Below are positions 23,306 to 32,067 of a stretch of 64,000 nucleotides of DNA, piece by piece. The stretch covers positions 1,351,393 to 1,415,392 of the forward strand of contig JABTUM010000002.1 in assembly GCA_015075375.1 (NCBI GenBank), written 5' to 3'. The stretch comes from Planctomycetota bacterium. Lineage in GTDB: Bacteria > Planctomycetota > SZUA-567 > H5-PLA8. The notes under the pieces were generated by a model. It worked only from the letters and a program-made list of their open reading frames with translations. It had not been told where the DNA came from and ran no database searches. The position numbers and the translations under genes were made by a program. Within the stretch, counting starts at the first letter, position 1. The number at the start of each line of letters is the position of its first letter.

Positions 23306-24445
23306 ATGGCCGAATTTAGAGCCGACACCGGCGAACAGCTCAGCACGAGCCGTTCGCTCACCACCGAACTGGAGCGGCAGCTTCAGCTCACGCGCGAACT
23401 GATCAACAACGGCGCGCGGTTGGAGCGCCTGGAGCGCCAACGCGACGCGCTGGCCGCGGGCTTCGAACGCCGGCTGCGGCAGCGCGAACAAGCGTCGCGT
23501 GGCTTTGAGCGCGCGCCACGCACGCGGCTGGAAGATCGCCAGGCGCGGAACGTAGTCGGCCCGATTTTTTACAGCGTGGCCGGCGGCGAAGAAGCGGACA
23601 CGAACGCCTGGCGCAAGCAGCGCGACGATGCTGCGCGGCAACGCGAGTTCGACGCGCGTTTCGAGAAGAGCATCGAGAGGTTGAAGAACCAGCGCCTGGC
23701 GCGCTTGCAGGGCACGTCAGACGGCTTCACGTTCCAGCGTCAGGCGGGGAACGTGCTGGACGTGCTGGAGCTGGCGCGCGGTCGCGGCAACTTGGGGAAT
23801 ATAGTCGGCGCGACGGAACTGCTTGGGACACTGGGTTCACGAGCCGGCTTAGGCACTCTTGGGCGCCTGGCCGCCGGCGCGTCGGCGCTGGCCGGCCCAA
23901 TCGGCTTGGGCCTGGCGGCCGGCAAGTTCCTAATCGACGACGCGCTGAAGGTCGATGCGGTCAACGACGTTGGGCAAACTGCATTCACCAACCAGAACCG
24001 CCTGAGCCAACTTACCCGTGGGCGCGTGCGGCTGCGTGATCTCGCGGAAGGCACGAACGTTTTCCAAAACCTATCCTTCGTGGAAGGGATCAAGGCGCAG
24101 CAGTCGCTGCAGGCGGATGTCACGGATGTATTCTCCCGCGCGCAGTCCGGTCCCGCCTACTTCGCGGCACAGCTCAATGCCGCCTTGGGAGAGCAGGCGG
24201 TACGAAACCTTTCGCGGACCGGCTTTGCAAGTTTACTGGCAGCGAACGGCAGCGATCCAGCCTTCATCAATGCCATGCTGAAGGCCGGGCGGAAGCAGCT
24301 TGCGCACCAGGCTCACGAAGAGGCCATTCACGACCGATTCGAGCTTAACCCCACGGCGCTGGCAGAGAGTCGCAACCGGGAGCAAGCGCGTCGCGAAATG
24401 GAAGCCAAGGCGGTGCTGGATAATCAAGACTGGAACCCGAACTAG
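23306..24445 (+). CDS. short tape measure protein
   Basis: A 379-residue protein: long charged helical N-terminus (to about residue 160), a hydrophobic Gly/Ala/Leu-rich centre (about 165-215, GTLGRLAAGASALAGPIGLG) and a charged helical C-terminus. This is the tape measure design, which sets tail length at about 1.5 Angstrom per residue. The tail would then be near 57 nm, short for a siphovirus. The next gene starts immediately after its stop. Confidence 0.6.
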   Translation: MAEFRADTGEQLSTSRSLTTELERQLQLTRELINNGARLERLERQRDALAAGFERRLRQREQASRGFERAPRTRLEDRQARNVVGPIFYSVAGGEEADTNAWRKQRDDAARQREFDARFEKSIERLKNQRLARLQGTSDGFTFQRQAGNVLDVLELARGRGNLGNIVGATELLGTLGSRAGLGTLGRLAAGASALAGPIGLGLAAGKFLIDDALKVDAVNDVGQTAFTNQNRLSQLTRGRVRLRDLAEGTNVFQNLSFVEGIKAQQSLQADVTDVFSRAQSGPAYFAAQLNAALGEQAVRNLSRTGFASLLAANGSDPAFINAMLKAGRKQLAHQAHEEAIHDRFELNPTALAESRNREQARREMEAKAVLDNQDWNPN

Positions 24446-24865
24446 ATGCCACACGAATTCACCATCGACGCCGTGGACTTCGAGCACCCGGCCGCCGCGG
24501 CCGGTCGATACAGCCTAGGCAGCATGACGGTCGGCGCCGAAGTGCACGACCGCGTGCGTTACCACCCGAAGGGCGTGCGTGGAAGCTACACGACGGAAGG
24601 CGGACTGATTGCAGTCCCGATTGCCTGTCGTGTCCGATACATCGCCAACAGCGTGGCTGGTTTGTACCAGATGTTCGAGAGCGACAAGGACGCCTGGCAG
24701 GGTTCGCCGGGCTTTTTGATCGGTGAACCCGGCGGGGACGATTACGACGACTGCGAGTTGGACGCCGCTCAGATCGTGCGCGATCCGACTGCCACGGGGC
24801 GCGGGACGGGCCAGTGCTTCATGGACGTCGAATACCGGTTCACGTCGTACGCGGGAAAGGCTTAA
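24446..24865 (+). CDS. putative distal tail protein
   Basis: A 139-residue beta-rich protein whose ATG directly follows the tape measure stop. It includes RVRYHPKGVRGSYTTEGGL, CRVRYIANSVAGLYQMF and a C-terminal MDVEYRFTSYAGK strand pattern. Position after the tape measure suggests a distal tail component. Confidence 0.45.
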   Translation: MPHEFTIDAVDFEHPAAAAGRYSLGSMTVGAEVHDRVRYHPKGVRGSYTTEGGLIAVPIACRVRYIANSVAGLYQMFESDKDAWQGSPGFLIGEPGGDDYDDCELDAAQIVRDPTATGRGTGQCFMDVEYRFTSYAGKA

Positions 24866-24868
24866 CGC

Positions 24869-26938
24869 ATGGGCAACCTGACACCCACCGTCGCGAAGGG
24901 CAAGACGCTCTTCGAGAACCTGTCGAGCGCGTTCCGGCTGCACGACGACGCTTCGGACCACAAGACGGCCGGGCTTTACGATCACTTGGCGATCGAGTTC
25001 AGCGCGACGGAGGCCGACGAGTGGGCCTCCTTCCTGATGCACTTGCGCGATATGGCCCTGGAAGGTAGCCAGGCGTTGGAGGTGCGAAACGAGAGCGGCG
25101 GGGCGCTCCCAGCAGGCACGCTGGTGTACGTTTCGGGTTACGGATCGGGCAAATGGCTGATTTCCCCTGCCGACAACGGGGATCTGGCCACGCGCGCGCA
25201 GTACGTGCTCGCAGACGAAATCGCCGACGACGCCGATGGCATCGCCTACGCCTACAAAACCGTGGGCGACCTGGACACGTCGGGCACGGCCGCGCACGAC
25301 CCCGTCTACCTGGATGCGGCCGGCGCGTTCACGTTCACCGAGCCGACGCCGCCCGATCAGATCCAGATCGTGGGCTACGTCGAGGTGGTGGACGCGACGG
25401 AAGGGATCATCCGGTTCACGGTGGGCGGCGAAGCGGCCGGCGGCGGGGGCGTGGTCGGCGGCGGGACGACGGACTACCACGCGAAGTGGACGGGCAGCGG
25501 CGAGCTTGGCGATTCAATCCTGAGCGACGACGGCACGCTGGCCACGCTGGAAGGCAGCCTGCTGATCGATACGGGCGATCTGGACCTGGATGCCGGCGAC
25601 TTGGAATTAACGCTGGGGGATCTGCGCCTGGCGGCGGGGACGCTGGAGTTCGGAAGCGGCGCGTTCGCCGCGGTCGATAACGGCGCGGCCGATGCGAACG
25701 GGCCGGATTTCTACTTCCACGCCGGCGACGGCGGCGCCCACACCAGCAACAACCCCCGTGGCGGCGATTGGATCGTGAAGCTCGGCTCGGCCGGCAGCGG
25801 CGGCGCGGGCCGGACCGGACGCTTCTGCATCGAGGAGCCGGGCGCCGGGACGGATCAACTGTTCGCGTACCACAACAGCACGGACGGCTACTTCGAGACG
25901 AGCGCCGGTGACCTGGTGCTTGTGCCCGCCGGCGGCGAGGTGATCATTCGCCAGCCGGGCGGCGTAGCTGGCACGGACGACATCCGGATTTACCACGACG
26001 GGTCGAACGGACGCATTACGAGCGAATCGGGCACGCTGGGCTTGAGTGTTCCGGACGGCAGTGTGCGGCTGAACATTTCGAACAGCAGCATCACGAGCTT
26101 CCTTCCGATCATCGCCAGTGGCGCGAACGCGCGCGATCTGGGGAACTCCTCCGGCGAATGGCGCGGGCTGTACCTGGGCGAAGATGCTTCGTCGGGCATG
26201 TACCTGGGTTTGGATCAAGACTGGCGGCTCTTCTACGACGAGACCACGACCGATTGCTTGATTCTGGCCGAAGGCGCGGTGAACGCGCTGGCGATCAAGG
26301 GCTCGGCGATTTCCAGCTTCACGGCGGCGGCGGCGACGGCCGGGAACGATCTGTTCTTAGGGACGCAGGCGGGCGGGACGGCTTCCGGCGCGGGCGTGGA
26401 CGGCGGCGACGTGACGCTGACGACGGGCGCCGGCTCGGCCGCGGCAGCTTCCAGCGGCCTGGCCGGCGGCAACGGCGGCGACTTGACGCTGACGCTCGGC
26501 GCGGGCGGCGCGGGCGACGGCGCGGGCGCGGCCGGCCGGCAAGGCCGGCTGACGGTCAACGGCGATCTGTACCTGGGCGACAACACGCTCTCGCGGCCCT
26601 TCATCCTGGACTACGCGGAAGCGGTCAACGCCATCGGCTCGATCGGCGGCGGGACGCAGGACATCGACCTCACGCTGGGCAACGTGGTCACCGGCACGGT
26701 GGACACGAGCACGACGACGTTCACCTTCAGCAATCCGCCGGCTTCGGGACGCGCGGGCAGCTTCACGTTGATCCTGACGAACGGCGGTTCTCAGACGGTG
26801 AACTGGCCCGCATCGGTGGACTGGGAGGGCGGCGTCGCGCCGACGTTGACGGCCGCGGGCGTGGACGTGCTGTGCTTCACGACGGTGAACGCGGGCACGA
26901 CTTGGTATGGGTTCGTCGCGGGGCTCGACATGCAATGA
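24869..26938 (+). CDS. large tail fibre protein
   Basis: A 689-residue Gly/Ala/Thr/Asp-rich protein. N-terminal ~180 residues are a globular base (ALPAGTLVYVSGYGSGKWL). The middle is beta-repeat (LLIDTGDLDLDAGDLELTL, then short DGS-type turns) with Gly-rich spacers. The C-terminal part (RPFILDYAEAVNAIGSIGG to WYGFVAGLDMQ) looks like a separate fibre head domain. It would be a receptor-binding or base-plate fibre. The next gene starts by overlap. Confidence 0.65.
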   Translation: MGNLTPTVAKGKTLFENLSSAFRLHDDASDHKTAGLYDHLAIEFSATEADEWASFLMHLRDMALEGSQALEVRNESGGALPAGTLVYVSGYGSGKWLISPADNGDLATRAQYVLADEIADDADGIAYAYKTVGDLDTSGTAAHDPVYLDAAGAFTFTEPTPPDQIQIVGYVEVVDATEGIIRFTVGGEAAGGGGVVGGGTTDYHAKWTGSGELGDSILSDDGTLATLEGSLLIDTGDLDLDAGDLELTLGDLRLAAGTLEFGSGAFAAVDNGAADANGPDFYFHAGDGGAHTSNNPRGGDWIVKLGSAGSGGAGRTGRFCIEEPGAGTDQLFAYHNSTDGYFETSAGDLVLVPAGGEVIIRQPGGVAGTDDIRIYHDGSNGRITSESGTLGLSVPDGSVRLNISNSSITSFLPIIASGANARDLGNSSGEWRGLYLGEDASSGMYLGLDQDWRLFYDETTTDCLILAEGAVNALAIKGSAISSFTAAAATAGNDLFLGTQAGGTASGAGVDGGDVTLTTGAGSAAAASSGLAGGNGGDLTLTLGAGGAGDGAGAAGRQGRLTVNGDLYLGDNTLSRPFILDYAEAVNAIGSIGGGTQDIDLTLGNVVTGTVDTSTTTFTFSNPPASGRAGSFTLILTNGGSQTVNWPASVDWEGGVAPTLTAAGVDVLCFTTVNAGTTWYGFVAGLDMQ

Positions 26939-28026
26939 TGCTCGCACGGCGGATGATGTTGGGTTCGGCGGGGCGCGGCGGCTTGGGGCCGATCAGCCAG
27001 CTCTTCAACTGGGGCCTGGGAACTTCCGGCCAGCTCGACAACAGCTTGGCGGTTTCTCGTTCGAGCCCGGTGCAAGTGGGCTCCGAAATCGATTGGGATT
27101 TCATTGCCAGTGGCGCCACGCATGCGATGGGGCTTCGCGGTGGGGCACTTTTCGTTTGGGGGGCCAACGCCAGCGGCCAGCTCGGGCTCAACGATACCGT
27201 AGACCGATCTTCCCCTGTCCAGGTAGGAGCAGCCACGGACTATGAGTGGATCGCTGCGGGGAACAGTTTCTCCTATGCGATCCGCGGGGGCGCGCTGTAC
27301 TCCTGGGGGCTCAACAACCAGGGGCGCTTGGGGCTCGGCGACATCGTCGCCCGGTCCAGCCCCGTGCAAGTCGGCGCGGCCACGGATTGGGAAAAAATTG
27401 CGGCAGGTGCATCGTTCGCGATCGCGATCCGGGGTGGTGCGCTGTACACGATGGGGAATAACGGGAACGGCCAGTTAGGAGACAACAGCACCGCGAACCG
27501 TTCGTCGCCTGTGCAAATCGGCGCCGCAACGGACTGGACACACGTGGCCGGCGGAAGCGCCTTCTGCGTAGCGATCCGGGGAGGAGGGTTGTACGCCTGG
27601 GGCAATGCGGCTGACGGCCCACTGGGGCAAAACAACACCACTTCCAGAAGCTCACCCGTCCAGATTGGCGCATCGACGGACTGGACTGCTATTGCGTGCG
27701 GAACCTCGTGGGCCTTAGCTGTTCGCGCTGGTCTGCTTTACTCCTGGGGATTGAACACTACCGGGCAACTTGGCCAAGCGGACGTCGTTAGTCGCTCATC
27801 CCCCGTGCAGGTAGGTGCTGCAAGCGATTGGTCGGCGCTCGCGTGCGGGAACAGTCTCGCGCTGGGCACACGCTCCGGGCAACTTTTCACGTGGGGTCAA
27901 GGCTCGAATGGCGGCTCGGGCCACGGTGATACCGTGAATCGATCATCGCCTGTTCAGGTGGGTGCTTCCGCCGACTGGAATTTGATCGCCGCCAGTGGAA
28001 CACACGCGATGGGCACGCGGATATGA
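26935..28026 (+). CDS. RCC1-repeat seven-bladed propeller, phage tail-tip candidate
   Basis: A 363-residue protein starting by ATGA overlap with the fibre gene. After a short basic leader it consists of seven consecutive repeats of 49 residues with the RCC1 pattern: W-G-x-N-x-x-G-Q-L-G, then RSSPVQVG, then a W/Y.xIAAG...AIRGG strand. Seven repeats make a closed RCC1 propeller. RSSPVQVG or RSSPVQIG is kept in every repeat, which suggests recent duplication or strong constraint. In this tail-fibre block it most likely binds a receptor. The frame is open further upstream but only inside the fibre gene. Confidence 0.85.
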   Translation: MMLARRMMLGSAGRGGLGPISQLFNWGLGTSGQLDNSLAVSRSSPVQVGSEIDWDFIASGATHAMGLRGGALFVWGANASGQLGLNDTVDRSSPVQVGAATDYEWIAAGNSFSYAIRGGALYSWGLNNQGRLGLGDIVARSSPVQVGAATDWEKIAAGASFAIAIRGGALYTMGNNGNGQLGDNSTANRSSPVQIGAATDWTHVAGGSAFCVAIRGGGLYAWGNAADGPLGQNNTTSRSSPVQIGASTDWTAIACGTSWALAVRAGLLYSWGLNTTGQLGQADVVSRSSPVQVGAASDWSALACGNSLALGTRSGQLFTWGQGSNGGSGHGDTVNRSSPVQVGASADWNLIAASGTHAMGTRI

Positions 28027-28976
28027 GACACGACCTCGATAAAGCCCGCGCCCTGGCGGTCGCCGGCCAGCACGACGAAGCGGAGCACGTCCTGCGATCG
28101 CTGGAGCCGTCGCCGCGCGTGCTCTTCAACTTAGGCTGGCATCTTTGCCGGCGCGGTCACTGGCGCGCGGGCCTCGAACTCATGCACTACGGCGGGCGTG
28201 AAGCCGGCGTCTTCGGTTCGCCGCCGATCGCGGGGCCGCTCTGGAACTTCGAGAACCTCGAAGGCAAGACCGTGCTGCTGCGCGGCGAAGGCGGGTTCGG
28301 CGACGAGATCTGCAACGTACGGTGGGCCGAACCTCTGTCGGCCCTGGGCGCGCGCGTGATCGCGACGTGCCAGGCGAATCTGTTGCCGGTGCTGGCGACG
28401 GCGCCGGGCGTGGCGTTGGCCTGCGCACACGGCGGCGCGGGAATCCCGACGTACGACTATTGGCTGCCGGCCATGAGCGGCCCGTACTACTTCGATGTGG
28501 CTCGCGGCGCGTACCTGATGCCGCCGTTCGAGCGGCGCGCGAAGTCCGAACGCTTCACGGTCGGCGTGTGTTGGGCGGGCAATCCCGAATTCGAGCACGA
28601 CCAACGCCGGCGCTTCCCGATCGAGCCGCTCTTGGCGCTGCGCGAACACGTGCGACTGGTCAGCTTTCAGCGCGACCACGCGCTGATCGATCTGCCTGCA
28701 GGCGTCGATACCGCTTGCATGACGACGTGGGCCGAGACGGCCGGCGAACTGGTGGGCATGGATCTGGTGATTTCGAGCTGCACGGCCGTCGCGCACCTGG
28801 CCGCGGCCCTGGGCATCCCGACGTGGATCCTCATCCCGCGCTGTCCGTACTACCCGTGGGCCGTGCCGGGAACGCGTTCGGTTTGGTACGACTCCGTGAG
28901 GCTGTACCGGCAGACGGAAGACTGGCCTTTCGCGCAACTGAAGGCGGACCTGGAGGCGCTGACTCATGCTGCTTGA
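28023..28976 (+). CDS. glycosyltransferase, GT9/OGT-like with short TPR start
   Basis: A 317-residue GT-B-type protein. Residues 1-55 resemble TPR helices (ALAVAGQHDEAEHVLRSL, FNLGWHLCRRGHWRAGLEL). LLRGEGGFGDEICNVRWA (about 85-102) resembles the N-terminal Rossmann half and GEGGxGD loop of GT9-like enzymes. The C-terminal half has VGVCWAGNPEFEHDQRRR, the DLVISSCTAVAHLAAALGIP nucleotide-sugar site pattern, and WYDSVRLYRQ. It would transfer a sugar to an acceptor, possibly the adjacent tail protein. It starts by ATGA overlap with the RCC1 gene. Confidence 0.75.
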   Translation: MRHDLDKARALAVAGQHDEAEHVLRSLEPSPRVLFNLGWHLCRRGHWRAGLELMHYGGREAGVFGSPPIAGPLWNFENLEGKTVLLRGEGGFGDEICNVRWAEPLSALGARVIATCQANLLPVLATAPGVALACAHGGAGIPTYDYWLPAMSGPYYFDVARGAYLMPPFERRAKSERFTVGVCWAGNPEFEHDQRRRFPIEPLLALREHVRLVSFQRDHALIDLPAGVDTACMTTWAETAGELVGMDLVISSCTAVAHLAAALGIPTWILIPRCPYYPWAVPGTRSVWYDSVRLYRQTEDWPFAQLKADLEALTHAA

Positions 28977-29712
28977 CGTGGTGCTGCGCTGTTACGACGG
29001 CGGGAACGTCCACACCTACGCGCCACGGATCACCGGCGCGCAGACGCCGAAGGCTGAAGTGCTGAAGCGCTGCGTGCGCAGCCTGGTGGCGTCGCTGACG
29101 GCCGTCGAACACCGGCTTACGATCCTGGACGATCGCTGCTGCGAGGAAACCAAGCGCTTCATCCAGTCGATCCCCGGCGTGCAGATCCTGGAGGCGGCGC
29201 CGGGCAACAACGCCTCGTGGCTGCAAGCCGTCGAACTGTGCGGCCGGTCGGACGCGCGTTACTGCTATCAGGTGGAGGACGACTACCTTCACGCGCCCGA
29301 AGCGATCCCGGCCATGCTGGCGTTCATGGATCTGGTGCGCCAAAAGAAGTTGCCCAACGTCGTCATTCATCCCTATGACGACCACGACAACTACAAGGCC
29401 GATCACCTGAGACCGGGATACGTGTTGCACGGCGCCGACCGGCACTGGCGCACGAACACGTACAGCACGGCTGTCTGCTTGGCCGAACCGTGGATCTTCC
29501 GGCAGCCCGAGTGGGAGCGCCTAGCCCGGCTGTACGAGACGCCCGAGGGCCGCGCTCAGAACGTCCACGAGGGCACGACGATCAACCGCATCTGGCACGA
29601 CGGCGAAGCGCGCGCGCGGTTGTTCACGCCGCTGCCCAGCCTGGCGGTGGCTTTGAATGAAAACGAGCCGCCTTTATTCGACTGGCGGCACTGGTGGGAG
29701 CATTACGCATGA
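28966..29712 (+). CDS. putative GT-A glycosyltransferase
   Basis: A 248-residue protein overlapping the previous gene by 11 bases. Features fit a GT2-like GT-A fold: an early VVLRCYD strand, CVRSLVASL helix, LTILDD (51-56), then YQVEDDYLHAP with the metal-binding EDD (104-106) and a C-terminal TTINRIWHDGEAR. It may extend or start the glycan made with the preceding enzyme. Acceptor unknown. Confidence 0.65.
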   Translation: MLLDVVLRCYDGGNVHTYAPRITGAQTPKAEVLKRCVRSLVASLTAVEHRLTILDDRCCEETKRFIQSIPGVQILEAAPGNNASWLQAVELCGRSDARYCYQVEDDYLHAPEAIPAMLAFMDLVRQKKLPNVVIHPYDDHDNYKADHLRPGYVLHGADRHWRTNTYSTAVCLAEPWIFRQPEWERLARLYETPEGRAQNVHEGTTINRIWHDGEARARLFTPLPSLAVALNENEPPLFDWRHWWEHYA

Positions 29713-30038
29713 TCGTCGAAGCGAGCACCGGCAAAGAAGTAGACCTTCGCAAGGCTGCTCCCAACGTGAGCTGGTCGAAGCAGCCCGCGGATGAGGATCT
29801 GGCGAAGCATGGTTTGCAGCGCGTGGTCGAGACGGAGAAGCCGGCGCTGGAACCCGATCAGTACGCCGATCCCGGCCCGGTGGTGAAGGTCGGCGAGCTA
29901 TGGACGCGGACCTGGACGATCAAACGGGCGGCGCCGCGGGAGCCGGATGTGCTTGAAGATCTGCGCGAGCGTGACCCGAAGGACTGGACCGACGACGAAC
30001 TGCGCCGCGCGGTGCAGGCGCTGATCCAGCGGAGTTGA
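29709..30038 (+). CDS. hypothetical protein after glycosyltransferases
   Basis: A 109-residue protein starting by ATGA overlap. It contains PGPVVKVGELWTRTWTIKRA and an acidic C-terminal helix (DPKDWTDDELRRAVQALIQRS). Tail proteins of this type are often small base-plate accessory or chaperone-like proteins. No family was recognised. Confidence 0.5.
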   Translation: MIVEASTGKEVDLRKAAPNVSWSKQPADEDLAKHGLQRVVETEKPALEPDQYADPGPVVKVGELWTRTWTIKRAAPREPDVLEDLRERDPKDWTDDELRRAVQALIQRS

Positions 30039-30057
30039 ACGGAGGCAGAAGCCACCC

Positions 30058-30483
30058 ATGACCGAGACGCAGCCCGAAAAGACCGAAGCGCAGCTTGCGG
30101 CGGAAGCCGACGCCACGAAGGCGGCGGAGCGGAAGGCCGAAAAATTAGCACGCGCCGCGGCCAAGCAGAGCGAACCGAAGCGTCTGCACCCGACCGATCA
30201 TCAGCGCCTGCGCCAGGCGCACGCGAAGTTGCAGCATTACACCGAGCGCGCGCAGGTCGCTCGGGAGCAGATCGAAATGCTGGGCGAAGTGTTCGAACAC
30301 AAGTACGGCCTGCCGCATCGGCATTTCAAAGTGCGACCGGACGGCACGTTCCAGATGCTTCCCGCAGGCGACGAGGTAGAGGCGGGCGCACCACAGATCA
30401 AGCCGCCGGCCGAACCCGCGGGAGAAGCGCAGCCGCGTCCGGAGTGGACGCCGCCCCCTCAACGAAAGAAGCGTAAGCGGTGA
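30058..30483 (+). CDS. hypothetical coiled-coil protein
   Basis: A 141-residue protein with a Glu/Ala/Lys-rich helical N-terminus (about 1-45), a second helix (RQAHAKLQHYTERAQVAREQ), a small beta section (HRHFKVRPDGTFQMLP) and a Pro-rich basic tail. The stop overlaps the GTG start of the next gene. Function unknown. Confidence 0.5.
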   Translation: MTETQPEKTEAQLAAEADATKAAERKAEKLARAAAKQSEPKRLHPTDHQRLRQAHAKLQHYTERAQVAREQIEMLGEVFEHKYGLPHRHFKVRPDGTFQMLPAGDEVEAGAPQIKPPAEPAGEAQPRPEWTPPPQRKKRKR

Positions 30484-32063
30484 AATTCGGCAGCCCGTTC
30501 GCGGCCGGGTTCGGAAACCCCGAGCACCACGTCCTGTATGCGATCTACGAGGTCGCACCGGATGGGCAAGCCGTGCATTGCCGCATTCGGCCGCGCGACG
30601 GTTACGGGGATAGTTTCTGGCACCTCTACTCCAACGCCCGCCTGGCGGCGCGTTTCTACGCTGCGGAAGGCCAAGAATCGCTCATCGACCTGCCGCTGCG
30701 TTGGGGCGAGACGCGCGCCAATATCCTGCCCCTGCGGATGGGTCACTTCAACGATCCGGCTTACGCAGACGAGAAGGTCGCGCGGCTCTTTGAGCCCATC
30801 GAAAACAACCGCGTTACCCTCCAGTTCGATTTCGTTCCCGTGGTCATCCAGCCCGATGCAGAAGACGACGAAGGTTGGACTTCGGGCTGGCAACTCGAAG
30901 GCTTGGTGCAAGGCGTAAACTGCCTACCGGTGTCCGGACATTCGACCTGGGGTGAACTTGAACTTGAGATCGAGATGGACGGCGCCGATGCGACCGTGAA
31001 CCTGAAGCGCTACGAGACCATCGTGGCAACCGGCACGGGCACGGATGGCGGCGGACCTTTCGTGGTCACCCTGGCGCCGGCCAATGAGAGCGGCCTAAGC
31101 GGGCAAGTTACGCTGGCCACCGGGGTGGGCGACTTGGACGGCGTGCCTCTGCGCGTGCGCTGGCCCAAGTACATGCGGATTAAGCGCGGGATTGCGGACC
31201 CTCCCACGCTGATCGTGGAAGGCGTTGCGTTCGGCGGGGCGAATACGGTTCGTTGGACCGAGCCCTTGGATCTACAGGCCGGCACCTACTACTACAGACT
31301 CCAGCCGATCAGCGACACGGGCGATGCAGGGACGGAAAGCGGAAGCCTGAGCGCCGTTATACCGGGCATCCCCAACCCGCCGAGCGCCCTTGCGTTCGCA
31401 TCAGGCAGCGCAGTGGCCGGTTTTACGGTGAACTTCACCGGGAGTTCCACGCCGGGTGCGAGCTACCGTGCCTATATGGCCACGACCATCGGTGAGCCCT
31501 TGGATCCCGACAGTCCCACGGCGACGGCGATCGCAGGTTCGACTTCGATCGCGCTGCCGGCTCTGACAGGATACCCCGGCACGGCCTACGTGCTGATCCG
31601 CGCGGTTTTGGATGGCGTTGAGGAGCGCAACCTGAATCTGCTTGCCGTGGAGTTCGATGCCGCGGGGGACTTCGTCGCGGCGCGCCCGAACTCGCCGGGC
31701 ATCGCGGAGAACGGGATTGCCTACTCGAACGGACTCAGCATTCAGGTTTCCGGCACTTACCAGACGCTGGGGGAGTTGGGCGCCGCGAACACACTGCAGC
31801 TCTTTTCGCGCACTCCAGGCGGGGCTTACGACTACGAGAACCCGGACGACGAGGCCGAACTTGGAGTGGAGCGAAACGGGGTCAAGCTGGCGACCTTAAA
31901 CCACACTTTTTCCGCAGCCGGTTGGTATTACGTGCGTTTGCTGGCAGCGACGGCCGGCGGCACGCAGAGCGTTGCGGCCTCTGCCCCTGAAGCCTTGGTG
32001 TACGTAAGCGCGGCGGACATGCCGGCCGCCGCCAATGCCAGTATCGAAGTCGCACGAGGTTAA
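30480..32063 (+). CDS. tail/base-plate protein with Ig-like domains
   Basis: A 527-residue protein from GTG (GTGA overlap). The N-terminal ~180 residues are a beta-rich structural domain. LKRYETIVATGTGTDGGGPF starts a middle domain. From about residue 245 there are Ig/fibronectin-III-like strands (TYYYRLQPISDTGDAG; GIPNPPSALAFASG; SYRAYMATTIGEP) repeated about three times. This is a typical distal tail adhesin architecture. Confidence 0.55.
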   Translation: MKFGSPFAAGFGNPEHHVLYAIYEVAPDGQAVHCRIRPRDGYGDSFWHLYSNARLAARFYAAEGQESLIDLPLRWGETRANILPLRMGHFNDPAYADEKVARLFEPIENNRVTLQFDFVPVVIQPDAEDDEGWTSGWQLEGLVQGVNCLPVSGHSTWGELELEIEMDGADATVNLKRYETIVATGTGTDGGGPFVVTLAPANESGLSGQVTLATGVGDLDGVPLRVRWPKYMRIKRGIADPPTLIVEGVAFGGANTVRWTEPLDLQAGTYYYRLQPISDTGDAGTESGSLSAVIPGIPNPPSALAFASGSAVAGFTVNFTGSSTPGASYRAYMATTIGEPLDPDSPTATAIAGSTSIALPALTGYPGTAYVLIRAVLDGVEERNLNLLAVEFDAAGDFVAARPNSPGIAENGIAYSNGLSIQVSGTYQTLGELGAANTLQLFSRTPGGAYDYENPDDEAELGVERNGVKLATLNHTFSAAGWYYVRLLAATAGGTQSVAASAPEALVYVSAADMPAAANASIEVARG

Positions 32064-32067
32064 GCCC

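Noticed and set aside
26158..26934. Upstream extension of the RCC1 frame
   Set aside because: The added sequence is Arg/Gly-rich and lies wholly inside the tail fibre gene in another phase; the overlapping ATG at 26935 is the natural start.
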